From: Camellia lanceoleosa
Taxonomy: Eukaryota > Streptophyta > Magnoliopsida > Ericales > Theaceae
DNA length: 64,000 nt
NCBI GenBank assembly: GCA_025200525.1
Contig: CM045770.1
Coordinates: 129,422,200 to 129,486,199, forward strand
Reading direction: 5' to 3'
The notes under the pieces are model-generated. The model made no database searches, had not been told where the DNA came from, and was given only the letters and a program-made list of their open reading frames with translations. Positions 46,039-57,842 of the stretch are shown piece after piece; the first letter of the stretch is position 1; every line of letters starts with the position of its first letter. Position numbers and translations under genes: made by a program.

Positions 46039-48581
46039 CTTTGTGTTCTAGCCTATGTTGGCTAGCTTTGAGCTTAGTTTTTGTCTTGTTTGGACCTATT
46101 TTAGGACTGTTTTAGGTCCCCTCGGCCCCTTGGGGTTTGCCTTGTATGGCCATGGCTTAAGTCCCTTCGATCACTTTGAGCTTTGAGCATCATAATATGC
46201 TATGCTTGCATTGTTAATTTGATTTGGCATCACTTTACATGAGATTTCAGAGTTTACCTCATTGTCATACATCCGTGTTTGTTGCTCCTTAAGTGTGCTT
46301 AAGAGTTGTCCTCTTTGTGCCTTAATACTTGAGCCACTTGGCATACATGTTTGCCTTGCCATTTCATGCTTTTCATGCCATCAATCCATCACTTTTGGCC
46401 ACTGATTTGGGCTTAGTTGAGAGCTGCCCACATTAGTTTAAGTCCATCCCCTTTGCATGTTGTCACATGCCTGTCTTGCATATTGTTGTATGCTTGCTCG
46501 ATCCTTGCATGTTGTCGCATGCTAGCCTTGCATGTTTGCATGTTCATACTACATTTTGTCATGTTGTCCAAGGTTGTTGCCTCACATCATGCTTGTATGC
46601 TTGTTGCATGCTTGAGATAGTTACAAGTTTGCACACTTAAGTCATATTGCATGTTTGCCATGCTTATGTGTTGCATTGTTTGGATTAAGTGTTAATCCGA
46701 GCACGAGGAACGAGGGGCATTTCATACTCCGAGTGATGGGACATGTCTCAATTCTCGGTCGCCGAAGCTCTTGATGATTCATGATAGAGTTCTAGGCTTT
46801 ACTTGCTTTATGTGTGCATCCATTTTCATATCGATTTGCACAAGTTGGATCCTTGGCCATCACATATCGGGATGCGCGATGGATGGTCGTGGATCCGACT
46901 AGGCCTCTCCCTTGATGTTTTGAGGTGATTTGGGGTGGTATGGTGCATACATGCCCTTGGGAGACCCTCCCTTTTCTCTATTTTGTGCTTTGTTGCAGCT
47001 TGGTGTCCTGACACACAGTGGCCGGCGAAGCACCGATGGCGGCGGCCTTTCATCATTGGCCAGCAGTGCTCTGTTGTTGGTCGGCAGCACTCCTCTCATG
47101 GCCGGCAGGCCACTGGTGAATCCCCCAGCAGTGTTTTGGTAAGTTCTAGCAACAAGCACTGGAAGACACCCTGCAAACAGAGCCTCTAAAGAGAAACCGG
47201 AAGGCGTTTCGAGGTGAGGAACCGAAGCGAGCATGTATACCCTCCTCTTCTTCAAATAGAGCTGAAGTATTTTTTTTAATGCTTACTTGTTAGTTAGCAT
47301 CCATTTGTAATAATTAATTTGTTAATTAATTAAGTTGTGTAACAATTAGTTATAGCTAGTTATTAATTCGGTTTTGTAATAATTAAGTAGCTTGTTAGCT
47401 CGTTGATTAGGCGGCTTGTATTATTTATTCGGACCCTCCAAGCGAGGGCACAATTGTAATAAGTGTGCGTGCGTGTGATGTATGTCTTCCAACCCCACGT
47501 CTTTCTCCCTTGTATTTACCAACTTATGATGGTTAGATTAGGGCACGTTTCAATTAGCATACTTATGCTTGCATGTTTGCATCATCCATCTGTCTTGCAT
47601 GCATCGGGCTCGGCGCATCATACTAACTGCATTGTATTTCAATTTTAAGTTGAATACGTGTTAGCTGTAGCACCATCATATGCCATCTTAGAATAGCCGA
47701 GCCTATCTTAGTTGCATACTTGTATGTGTTGCATTAGGCATTTCAGCATAGCTAGGATCATGCATTGATTACTAACTAGTTTCTGTTTTGGCTTGGAGTA
47801 CTCGGTAAGTACTTATGCTTTAGCATCCTTGCATGCGTGTGAGTGACTACCATGATAGCATGCTTACCATGAGGCTATGTGCTTATGTGATATACCTGCC
47901 TGAATGCCTGTGGGTGAAGGTCGGGTTATTTGAATTGGAACAATTCATCGACTGTGAGTTTTAAGCCCACTTGAGAGTGGCAAATCATCATGTTTTCTAA
48001 GCCCACCTGAGGGTGGAAAATCCACCTCTTAGCCTACTTGCGAGTAGCACCTTCAAACCGCTTTAAAAAACAAACATGAAATGTTTTGTTCCAATTCAGG
48101 CGATCCAGTCTATACTTGTATCCTGTGCGCATCACATAGTAAATCTAGGCTAATAACCGGAATAAGAACGCATAATGTTTTGAAAACCTGATATCATGGT
48201 TAGTAGAGGCCGATCTTTGATCGGCGGCGAAGTGCTCACGGCGACCTTCTAATCGTACCCAAGTTCCCGAGCCGAGGCAACTTTGGTGATGACGGACACG
48301 TGGCCTTAGGCAACGAGTCAGGGTTTCCTAAATTTCCCCAAAAATAAAATATTTAGGTGACGACTCTGTATCTGGCAAAGCAGTCCATGTTTAGCATTTC
48401 TTTCTAAAAATCTGTTTTCTAAAACGATTTGCCGGATTTGGACTCTTTGATGATTCATCGGTCTTGCATTGCACTTTGCGAGATTAGATACAGGACCATG
48501 ACTTTGAGTCCGAACTGTAGTGAGCCCAAATGAACAAAACGGGATTTCTCTCCCGGGACGTTCGGGGACGTCTACAGTTTC

Positions 48582-48599
48582 TGGCGACTCTGCTGGGGA
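48582..48599 (+). promoter_or_regulatory. Primer-binding site of element B
   Basis: TGGCGACTCTGCTGGGGA, identical to 767-784, five bases after the LTR. Confidence 0.82.
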
Positions 48600-49604
48600 G
48601 TTAGAGAACTTGACTCGAACTCATGATATCTGGTTTTGACTACATTTATGTGTTTCTTTGCATAGCATTTGCATTAGTGCGCCTAGGACACCGCATTTGC
48701 CGTATGCTATTCCTGAATGGTTTGCCAGAGGCTCGCTTCGAGAAGCGTGCCATAAGGCTGACTGGTTGCGGGCTTTGCCACGACGGGAACACAAACCTCG
48801 ATTTTCACCAGGGCACCCTTTTGACCATTCGACCTAGTGCATATTTGGAATCCATAGTGACCATTCCAAGCTAGGATAGGTTGCTTACCCGTTTATAGGT
48901 TGTTTGAAGCCGCTGCGTGCGTAGTGAAACCTTAACTCCTGACAAAATAGGACAGGGAAACCTTACCCCAGCATAGGGGTGTTTTGGCTCTCACTTGTCT
49001 GCTATGTGCTTTTAGAGTGCGTCTCTATAGGAATGCATGTATCAGTCTACAAGTTTGGGTATCAGGCCTGCGGGCATCAGTTCAGTACTTGGGTATCAGG
49101 CCTGCGGGCACCAGTTCAGCATCTTCGGAATCAGTTATCTGCGGGTATCAGATTTAGTTTTGGGGGCAGTGATTTGGGAATAATGACCAGTGTTGGAGAA
49201 CAGTGTATTTTAAGCTTATGAACTATGTGTTGTAATGGCCAACTGTGTATTGTGTATTTATTTTAAGCTGTTATGCTGTTCGTTTATCTGCTCGTTTATT
49301 TCCTTATTATTGCTTTATTTATCTTTTTGCTAGGTAGTTTAGCACAATTGCTTCAAACCAAGCAGATATTCCCCAAGCACTCTAGACAAGAGGTCACCGA
49401 CTCCATCGATCTAAGGATCTAGTCGACGGACAACCAGTGTACCATTCCCTACCCCCGGTTATCAGACGAAGGTCGAGAAGACGCAGTGTATCCGAGCAGA
49501 GGTTGTTAGAGCAGTGGATCACCCCATTAGTGGATAGTCGGGTTAAGATCCTAATTGTTGCTATAGAGATAGACCTGCCAGAAGTTCAAATAGATCAGGG
49601 CAGT
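48600..49604 (+). other. Leader of element B
   Basis: Conserved with 785-1635. Contains a two-copy repeat of about 33 bases (GGTATCAGGCCTGCGGGCA at 49057 and 49089) and the acceptor-like TTTTTGCTAG ending 49333. The ATG that opens gag in element A is ATA here, so the gag start has probably moved to 49605. Confidence 0.55.
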
Positions 49605-51177
49605 ATGTCAGGAATGCCAGGAGTTGAGGAAATGATGTGTCAGATGCAAGAGACCATGAGAGCCATGCAGCAAGGCGCTATTCGCCGGGATGAGTTTGCC
49701 AAACAACAGGCCGAGATAATGGCCCAGCAGGCAGATTTAATTGCCAGGCTGCAACAACAAGGTGGGGCATCTGCCTCACACCAAGTCCCTCCCCCACCAG
49801 GAATCCCAGCGCCCAGAGAGGCACCAAATGTCCAGGCAGATACAGACATCCCAATGGGGCCGGCTCCGCCCCCGATTCTACCACAACAATTTAAGGCACC
49901 TACGCCTATTAATCAACCGGACTCTCCCTTTGAGTTCGAGGTGGACCATACAGCATTAAAATTGAGCAAACTTGAGAAGCTGTTCAAGAAATCGCAGGGG
50001 GTAACGTACATCCCAGACATCGAGGACAGATACACCGATGTAGCTGTGACGCTGCCAAATAGGTTCAAAATGCCACAAATCGACCGCTTCGACGGATCCG
50101 GCAATCCCATGGTCCATCTTTGTTTGTTCTCAGATATACTACAACCGATGGGCCTCACTAGACTACAGAAGCTTTCTCTATTCGGCCGGACCTTGTCAGG
50201 TGTACCCGCTATCTGGTATGCGAAATTAGAGGATGGTGTTAAGTGGAACTGGAACGAGATGGCCGAGGCCTTCATTGCCCAGTACTTCTATAACACTCAA
50301 ATTGAGATTACAACCCGTGATCTTGAAACAACAAGGCAGGAGCCTAAGAAGGGCTTTTCGGATTTTGTGGCTCGGTAGAGGGCGAAGGCCTCAATGATGA
50401 CCTTAAGGCCTACAGATAAAGATCAAATCCGAATGATTGTGCGCAATCTCCAACCAAAACTAATACAAAAAATGATTGTGCTCCCCTTCTCTACCTTTTC
50501 AGATTTGCACGAGATGGGGGTACAAATTGAGGATGCTATGAAACAAGGTCTGATTGACCAAGACAAAGAGCAACCCCGAAGAACCTTCAACCGCTACAAC
50601 AATACAAACACCAGCAATGCCGCAAATGCTAGAGCTTCGGAGATAAGCATGGTCACCACCACCCCCTCCTTCAAAACCCATGGCAGCTACACCTTTCTCC
50701 GGTGTATCCAGAAGCAACACACAAGCCACCAGATCCCAACCCAGAGGCCAAAGAACCTTCACGCCTTTATATATGCCCCTGTCCAAGGCTCTGGGGGTAT
50801 TAATCAAGAAAGGGCACTTAAGGCCCCTAGAGCCACGACCTTTGCCGGAAAAACTTCCTCCTACCCACAACCCAGCCAAATATTGTGCATTCCACCAACA
50901 GCACGGTCATGACACCGACCAATGCTACCAATTGCGTCACGAGATTCAGGATCTCGTTGACAAGCAGGTGATTGTGCCTCCAGAAAAATCCAATGTCACA
51001 ACAAACCCTCTCCCACCGCACCACCAAGCTCCACCTCCCAAAAGAATCAACTTTATCCAGACTGGGGTCGTGTCTTACGATCCTAGCATCTATATCACTC
51101 CTTTCCACCTACCCAAGCCAGAGGTGCTCTTTCCTGACTACATTGACTTATGCATGTTGGACATCTCCACAACCTAA
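49605..51177 (+). pseudogene. gag of element B
   Basis: Capsid polyprotein aligned throughout with the gag of A: FDGSGNPMVHLCLFS, TLSGVPAIWYAKLED, EITTRDLETTRQEPKKGFSD. TAG at 50376-50378 replaces the TGG (Trp) seen at the same place in A. A frameshift near 50670 moves the frame by one. The knuckle CAFHQQHGHDTDQC (about 50885-50926) is in the shifted frame, and a second shift near 51170 restores the original. The first residues before 49605 are open but lack an ATG. Gag and pol then continue in the same frame, as expected for a single Gag-Pol polyprotein in this lineage. Confidence 0.8.
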
Positions 51178-52220
51178 CTCGACCATTGATTGTGACTGTC
51201 GAAGGCAGAACAGGGGAGATTTCAGGGGAGAATGGGATTGTTGAGCCAGAGTCTGAGGAATCTGGGAGTTTTGCTGAAGGGGTATACAGTCCAAGCGACT
51301 ACATTCTATCAGTGGGCCAGACTAGGACGAACTTTGAATTGCCGGCAGGGGCAGAGCTTTGCATGATACAGGGAAGTGAATCTGGTCAGAGGACAGATGA
51401 CCTGGCAGCCGTGGAGGAGGACTTTGCTAACCTCCAATTTTTCAATGAACAAGACCCAGAGGGCATGGTAGTCAACTGGTCAGATTTTGAGGAGTCAACA
51501 GAGGTCTCCGGGTGGCTTGATAACCTACCAGATGTTGTCGACGAAGCTCAGTTGGAACGGGGCCCGGCAGGGGCAGGAATAACAGTGGTGGCCGAAAGGG
51601 CCAGAAATCAGAATGAATCACCAAGGAGCGCCGGTGCTAAGAATTTCGCTCAGGACTTGGGCATTGTGGATGTAGGAAGTGTTGGATAGCCAGCTGTACT
51701 GACGCAGTTGGAGCAAGAAAGGTTTGAGGATTCTGAAAGAATCAGGAAAGCTAAGGGCCCTGAGGGGATTAAAAGTGCTATGTACACGAGGATAAAGAAT
51801 GCTGCGAGCATGTGGACGGAGAGTACTGCGAGTACAATGGTACCGAAGCCAGACAGGTGTCTGTTGGCTGCCGACGGAATGTAGTGGGAGGACGATGATT
51901 TATGTCTTGCCCATACAGATGAGGATTGGGAGAGTAATCAGCCAGACGATACCTAGTACATCGGCGAATTCAATCATATGACTAGAAGCAGGCGGTATTT
52001 CAAGCCCCCACATCTAGATCAGCCAGAGGCATCTGGGAAAGATAAGGAGACAAAGAAACAGAAAGAGAAGCAGCTCGAAGAAGAGGCTGTACTAAAGCAG
52101 TTAAAAAAGATACAGGCAGACATCTCCATCTAGGGACTGCTTATGGCATCGCGAGTGCATCGACAAGCTGTCTTATCGGCCTTGGACAAGGCCAAGCTCT
52201 CAATAGACACCACGCCCGAA
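51178..52220 (+). pseudogene. gag-pro linker of element B
   Basis: In-frame acidic region (ESEESGSFAEG, NWSDFEESTEV) with stops at 51687, 51882, 51954 and 52131. Near 51990-52120 comes a Lys/Glu-rich probable coiled-coil stretch (KDKETKKQKEKQLEEEAVLK). Length and acidic character fit the linker that precedes protease in Tat elements. No enzymatic motif. Confidence 0.55.
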
Positions 52221-53255
52221 TAACTGGTGGGCTTAGTCTTTTCGGGAGGGGCTACCCCGATGTTGACTTTCTCCGATAAAGAATTGCCACCTGAGGGTGC
52301 GAATCACAACAAGCCACTCTACATCTCTATGGAGTGTAAAAACAAATGGATACCTGTGGTGCTCGTCGACACAGGGTCCGCCATCAATGTCTGCCCGGCA
52401 AGGACAGCGTATGCAATCGGTTTAAAGACCGTGGACTTTGCACCGACAGCCCAGGTGATTTAGGCATATGACAACACGAGCAGAGACGTCATGGGGACAG
52501 TGAAAATTCAGACCAAGGTTGGACCGGGACAGCATGAAATAGACTTCCACGTCTTAGAAGTTCCTGCAACTTTTAATATGCTTTTGGGGCGGCCGTGGTT
52601 GCACCAAGTAAAGGCGATTTCGTCCACCTTGCATCAGATGGTGAAATAGCGCCATGGGAAGGGAGTAGCCATTGATTTTGGGAATTCATCGATCCATCCA
52701 CCGCCGGAAGTATCTACGCCAGTTTTGGAAATTGAGCACGGTATGGAGGATGTGTTCTTATCCGGTTTCACCCTGGCTGAGGCCCGGGTCGTGCAGAACA
52801 TCATGGCTGTTAATGAGGGGTTGTATGTCAGTGCTCAATCAGTTTACCTCATGAACAAGCTTCAGCACATCCCCGGGATGGGATTAGGAAAGAGCGGCCG
52901 GAAGGGCGTCGCAACATTGGCCGAAGTGCCACACAACCCACATACCTTTGGCTTGGGTTATCTGCCCACCAAAGAAGATTGGATAAGGAAGGGTAAGGAG
53001 ATGGCTGGGAGAGCCAGAGCGAAGAAGGCAGGGAAGCCTTTTGACTTAATGCACTGGCCCATTCAGGGTACCCTAAACGAACGCTTCGTCCGAGAGGGGG
53101 AGGACTTTCCATTTTGTGGCTTCTCAGAGCCATGGCTGAACGCAGAGAGGAAGCGCATGCCAAGTTTTGAGATTTTCTTTGACCTATAGTTATCCGGGGA
53201 TGACGTTGCCGAAGAGCAGACGGACCCATTAGCTGAGGCTGAGCAGAGCAAGAAA
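52221..53255 (+). pseudogene. Protease region of element B, followed by a G-patch-like motif
   Basis: Aspartic protease with active site VLVDTGSAINVCP (DTG at 52368-52376) and the C-terminal hydrophobic MLLGRPWLHQ near 52580. It would cleave Gag-Pol. Stops at 52221, 52461, 52647 and 53187. Downstream at about 52845-52960, PGMGLGKSGRKG and HTFGLGYLPTKEDW resemble a G-patch, a glycine-rich RNA-binding module known after protease in some retroviruses. A Ser/Glu-rich spacer leads into RT. Confidence 0.75.
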
Positions 53256-54616
53256 GTGGAGTCTGAGGACACCGAAGGTGAAATGGGGATAGCACTGGCG
53301 TGTCTGCTTTCAGATTCTCCGATCGAACAGAAGTGCTTGGGGGATAACTTCTCGGTATGCATGATCGGGAATGAAACGGCTGCGGGCCTACCAGCAAATA
53401 TTCTGGATGCATCTATCACACCCTCTCTCATTTGGCAGTATAAAGAGGGATTTTTGTCAAGCAGCACCGGGTCAAGTAGTGAGCCGAAATCTGATTCCTC
53501 CGAATCTGTTGAGTTAGAATCGAGTTCAGCCGGTAGTCCGAGTCCGGTATTCACAGGGATGATAACGGATACCACGATCTGTCGGTCGTCTTTTTCTTTC
53601 TCTTTTGAGTCGGTTGTAACCGAGGAATCGGACGATTTGGATGTGCTTAATGAGAATGATGTGGCTATAGTTTCTGAGTACTTTTCTGTGCCTTTGATTT
53701 ATTGCTTGAATCAGGACTTTCAAAATTTTGACAAAAATGACGAGGAAGAAATTCCTCCGATTTTGCAACACTTAATTGAACAAGAGCATGAGAGATTTGT
53801 TAAACCCTTAATGGATGAAATCACTACCGTGAATATTGGTACTGAAAAGGACCCGCGGCTGGTCCAGATCGGGTCCACGTTGTCTTCGGAAGAACGCGAG
53901 CGCTTAGTCACTTTATTAAAAGATTTCAAAGATGTTTTCGCGTGGTCCTACGAAGACATGCCTGGAATCGATCCTGAGATTGTACAGCACCGGATCCCTC
54001 TTGACCCCGAGGCCCGACCGGTTAAACAGAAACTCAGGAGGATCCACCCGGACTGGGCTCTCAAGATCAAGGAAGAGGTCACCAAGTAAATTGATGCAGG
54101 CTTCCTGCTGGTATCCGAATACCCGACTTGGTTGGCCAACATTGTTCCGGTGCCGAAGAAGGATGGCAGAATCCGGGTGTGCGTGGATTTCAGAGATTTG
54201 AACAGAGCCAGTCCGAAGGACGACTTTCCCTTGCCGTATATTGATGAGTTAGTGGACTTCACAGCGGGGCATACTTTGCTTTCGTTCATGGATGGCTTCT
54301 CAGGCTACAATCAGATAGTGATGGCACCTGAAGACTAGGAAAAGACTGCCTTCACCACCCCGTGGGGGACCTATTACTACAGAGTGATGCCGTTTGGGTT
54401 AAAGAATGCGGGAGCTACATATCAACGGGTCGCGACCACAATATTACATGATATGATCCACAAAGAGGTTGAGGTGTACGTGGACGACATGATTGTCAAG
54501 TCCAAAGAAAGATAGGGCCACTACACCGCCTTGCAAAAGTTCTTCCAAAGGATCAGAGAATTCTGGTTGCGGCTGAATCCTCAAAAGTGTACGTTCGGTG
54601 TTACTGAGGAAAATCT
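53256..54616 (+). pseudogene. Reverse transcriptase of element B
   Basis: 53256-53850 is acidic linker. RT proper starts near 53900 (LLKDFKDVFAWSYEDMPGID) and includes VPVPKKDGRIRVCVDFRDLN (54144-54203), FSGYNQI, TPWGTYYYRVMPFGLKNAGA and the catalytic YVDD (54477-54488), which is intact. Stops at 54087, 54336 and 54513, and a frameshift close to 54620 just before RNase H. It copies element RNA into DNA from the tRNA primer. Confidence 0.88.
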
Positions 54617-55725
54617 TTGGGGTTTCGATTACAGAGAGGTATCGAAGCCGACCCTTCCAAAATCAAGGCCATCTTAGAAATGCCACCACCAAGGACTGAA
54701 AAGGAGGTGAGAGGCTTTCTGGGTAAAGTACAATTCATAAGATGGTTTATCTCAAAATTAACCTTGACTTGTGAACCACTTTTTGGCCTCCTGAAGAAAG
54801 GAAAGAAATTCCAATGGGACGGCCGATGCCAAGCTGCTTTTGAACAGATCAAGGAATACTTACAGAACCCGCCCGTGTTGTCACTGCCAGAGTCGGGGAG
54901 ACCGCTGATTTTGTATCTTTTAGTAACTGAAACTACAATGGGCTGCATGCTCGCGCAAGAATCAGAGGACAAAGTGGAGAAAGCCATCTACTATCTGAGC
55001 AAGAAGATGCTAGAGTATGAGACTCGATACACACCGTTGGAAAAGGCTTGCTTAGCCTTGATATGGGCTACCAGGAAGCTACGACACTACCTGTTAGCTC
55101 ACCCTGTAATGTTAGTTTCGAGATTAGATCCCATCAAATATCTCTCTGAGAAACCGGCGCTTACGGGTAGGCTAGCTCGTTGGTTGCTGTTGCTTTCCGA
55201 ATTCGATCTGAAATATGTGACGCGCAAGTCAGTCAAGGAAAAAGCAGTAGCAGAATTCTTAGCCGATCATCCAGTCGAAGGAGGTGAAGCAGTTGAGTAC
55301 TTATTCCCAGATGAGGCCATTTTGCATATTGACGACAAGTTTTGGACGATGTACTTTGACGGAGCGTCAAACCAGTATGGGTATGGGATAGGAGTGTTGC
55401 TAATAGCACCCAACAATTCTCGTATCCCTCTAGCCTTCAAACTCCGGTTCAAGGTCTCGAACAACGAAGCAGAATATGAGGCATGCATTACCGGTCTAGA
55501 AGCAGCCCTCGAACTAGGGGCAAAACGGTTGGACGTCATCGGGGACTCGAACCTTGTTGTATCCCAAGCAAAAGGAGATTGGAAAGTCAAAGAAGAAAAG
55601 ATGATAATGTATCACCAGACCTTGGATTTGTTAATTCCTCGGTTTGAGAAGCTGAAGTTTACTCATCTGTTAAGGGAGAACAATAGGTTCGCAGATTCAC
55701 TAGCAACTCTATTTTCCATGATAGA
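54617..55725 (+). pseudogene. RNase H plus second (archaeal-type) RNase H of element B
   Basis: Open throughout. The RT connection (RGIEADPSKIKAI, RTEKEVRGFLGKVQFI) is followed by the first RNase H (about 54890-55270; ETTMGCMLAQ, YTPLEKACLAL, AVAEFLADHP), whose catalytic residues look degraded. The second RNase H at about 55335-55720 keeps the D-E-D-D set: YFDGASNQYG, NNEAEYEAC, VIGDSNLVV, NRFADSLATL. Two tandem RNase H domains are the hallmark of the Tat lineage; the second is thought to have replaced the first. Confidence 0.88.
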
Positions 55726-57073
55726 CATCTCGTTTGGAATCCGGATGCGTCCGGTCATTATCGACCAAAAATTTGTGCCGGCTTACGAGTCAATTGCTGC
55801 TATAGATGAGGTTCAAGATGAGAACCCCTGGTATTACAATATTTGGAACTTCTTGGAGAAAGAGGTGTATCCACTAGGGGCAAATGCCAAAGATAAAAGG
55901 GTAATCAGAAGAATGGCCGTTCAGTTCATCATCTACGGAGGTAAATTGTATAAGAGAGGTCATCTGGGAATGCATAAGCTGTGCATTGAAGCTGAAGAAT
56001 CAAAACGCCTGATGGAGGCCATCCATGGAGGGGAATGTAGTGCACATATGAACGGGGTACTGTTAGCTCGGAAGATCCTCAGACAAGGTTACTACTGGTC
56101 CATCATGGAGGAGGATTATATCGGCTTTGTTCGGTGATGCCACAAATGTTAGATCCATGCAAATCGCATGAACATCCCGTCGTCAAAACTATACAACATG
56201 ACTTCGCCATGGCCATTTTCAGTTTGGAGAATCAATGTGATCGGGGCTGTCACTCCGAAGGGGTCGAATGGGCATGAGTTCATCCAGGTCGCAATAGATT
56301 ATTTTACAAAGTGGGTTGAGGCCCAATCCTATGCGGTGTTGAAAACGTCGCACGTTGCAAAGTTTATTAGAAACAACATCATCTGTCATTATGGGGTCTC
56401 GAACGAGGTCATTTCAGATAACGGTTCCCACTTCAAGAAGGAAGTGATTGACTTGTTGGAGAAATACAATGTGGCTTTTCATAAGTCATCCACCTATCGG
56501 CCGCAGACCAACGGAGTGGTCGAGGCCGCCAACAAGAACATCAAACACATACTACAGAAAATGGTGGAAACCTACCGGGATTGGCCAGATAAGTTGTCGT
56601 TTGCTCTGTGGGGCTACTGGACTTCAATTAGAACTTCTACTGGGGCAACTCCGTATTCATTAGTTTATGGGATGGAGGCCGTTTTACCTATCGAGATTGA
56701 AGTTTCGTCTTTGAGAGTGCTGGCTGAGTGTCAAATAGCCGAAGCAGATTGGCAGCAGAGCAGATTTGAGGAACTCATGCTCTTCGATGAGCGCAGACTG
56801 AAAGCACTGTACCATGTTCAAGGTTATCAGTGCAGGATTGCCAGGGCTTTTAACAAGAAAGTTAAGTCCAGGAATTTGAAGGAAGGAGATTTGGTGCTCA
56901 AAGAAAACCGAGCTCCCATCCACGACCCTAGGGGCAAGTTCAGATCCAATTGGACTGGTCCCTACATCATTAAGTCTATCTGGTCGGGTGGAGCTGTGGT
57001 TCTGATGGACCTAGATGGCCTAGAGTTCTCCCAACCGATCAATATGGACAAGTTGAAGAAATATTACCCCTGA
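55726..57073 (+). pseudogene. Integrase of element B, first catalytic Asp changed to Asn
   Basis: Zinc-binding H-H-C-C at about 56025-56150 (AIHGGECSAH, CHKC), interrupted by TGA at 56135 and TAG at 56150. The core begins with PFSVWRINVIG, where AAT at 56234-56236 encodes Asn instead of the catalytic Asp found in this family. Second Asp (ISDNGSHF, 56417) and Glu (TNGVVEAANK, about 56523) are intact, as is the C-terminal GPYIIKSIWSGGAV region. The frame from 56168 to the stop at 57071-57073 is open. Integration activity is not expected from this copy. Confidence 0.88.
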
Positions 57074-57310
57074 GAGGCTCATTAGGTCGAAAACCCGAAA
57101 GGGTGACCTAGGCAAAAGTTAGAGCACAAAAAATTTGAAATTACAAAAAACTGAGCTCGCAAGGTTGAAAACCCACAAAGGGCGGCCTTGGCAAAAGTTA
57201 GAGCGTAAAAGGAGAGTGAAAATACTCGAGTGAACCTAAGCCTGAACTACGTAAGGCTTGATTCCCATCTTTGGGATACATAGGCAATTTCATCCTGAAG
57301 TTCAGCCATA
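57074..57310 (+). other. Post-pol structured segment of element B
   Basis: First unit 57084-57109: AGGTC-GAAA-ACCC-GAAA-GGGT-GACCT, nested stems with a GAAA loop. Second unit 57161-57189: AAGG...CCC-ACAAA-GGG...CCTT. Both are followed by GGCAAAAGTTAGAGC. Then CTACGTA (57247-57253)/TACATAG (57277-57283) with inner CCCA/TGGG. Same order as 4157-4470 in A. Confidence 0.6.
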
Positions 57311-57397
57311 AACTTTTCCCGGATCAACTTTGTGCATTTGATCATCTCGGTCATCTTTGTCTATTCAGCATTCAAGAGTTCAGTTATGATCTCCGGT

Positions 57398-57482
57398 GCA
57401 GTGCTTTTCAGACAATGGGCAACTTTCCGTTGCTATACAGTGCTGCAGTACCATTCAGACTAGGGGCAACTTTCTAGTTGCT
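57398..57482 (+). repeat. GGCAAC hairpin repeat, two copies
   Basis: GGGCAACTTTCCGTTGC at 57417 and GGGGCAACTTTCTAGTTGC at 57464, each a short stem; counterpart of 4595-4727. 57483-57842 is non-coding with nothing else recognised. Confidence 0.5.
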
Positions 57483-57842
57483 AGGATTCAGGGTTGTGCA
57501 TCTCAGTGACAAGTCTCAGGCGTGTCCAGTTCTGATCCATATCGAAAATAGTTTTGAAAAGTTTTAATAAAAGTTGACTTTGTTCAAAATTAATCTTTTT
57601 ACAACTTAGACCATTTTTGGACCAAAGCAGAAAATTTTCAGTACTCGCAACCTTCAATTTCATTGATTTCAACATAGAGTTCTCCTACTCTCGCATACAA
57701 GTTGAAGTTGCTTTTTTATTACATTCATAAAGAAAACTTGAAAGTACTAATAAAGCAATAAATCCGGGGCATGGATAAGTCAGGTGTTCCTACACCCCCT
57801 TCCAGAGCTGGTCGAAGCTTCTGATGCCAAAGTGGGCCCTTT

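Larger units (their letters stand above)
40913..48576 (+). repeat. 5' LTR of element B
   Basis: Begins TGTAGACACC and ends GACGTCTACA, so the termini form TGTAGAC/GTCTACA. Without the insertion 42849-46038 its length is about 4.47 kb. 46675-48576 aligns with 10868-12519 of A. GCCGGC-rich U3 at 41130-41190 and again at 47020-47110. Confidence 0.88.

Noticed and set aside
50376..54515. TAG codons as programmed readthrough or recoding
   Set aside because: Too many, spread over all domains and accompanied by frameshifts and an integrase active-site change; decay is simpler, though the TAG bias is reported.
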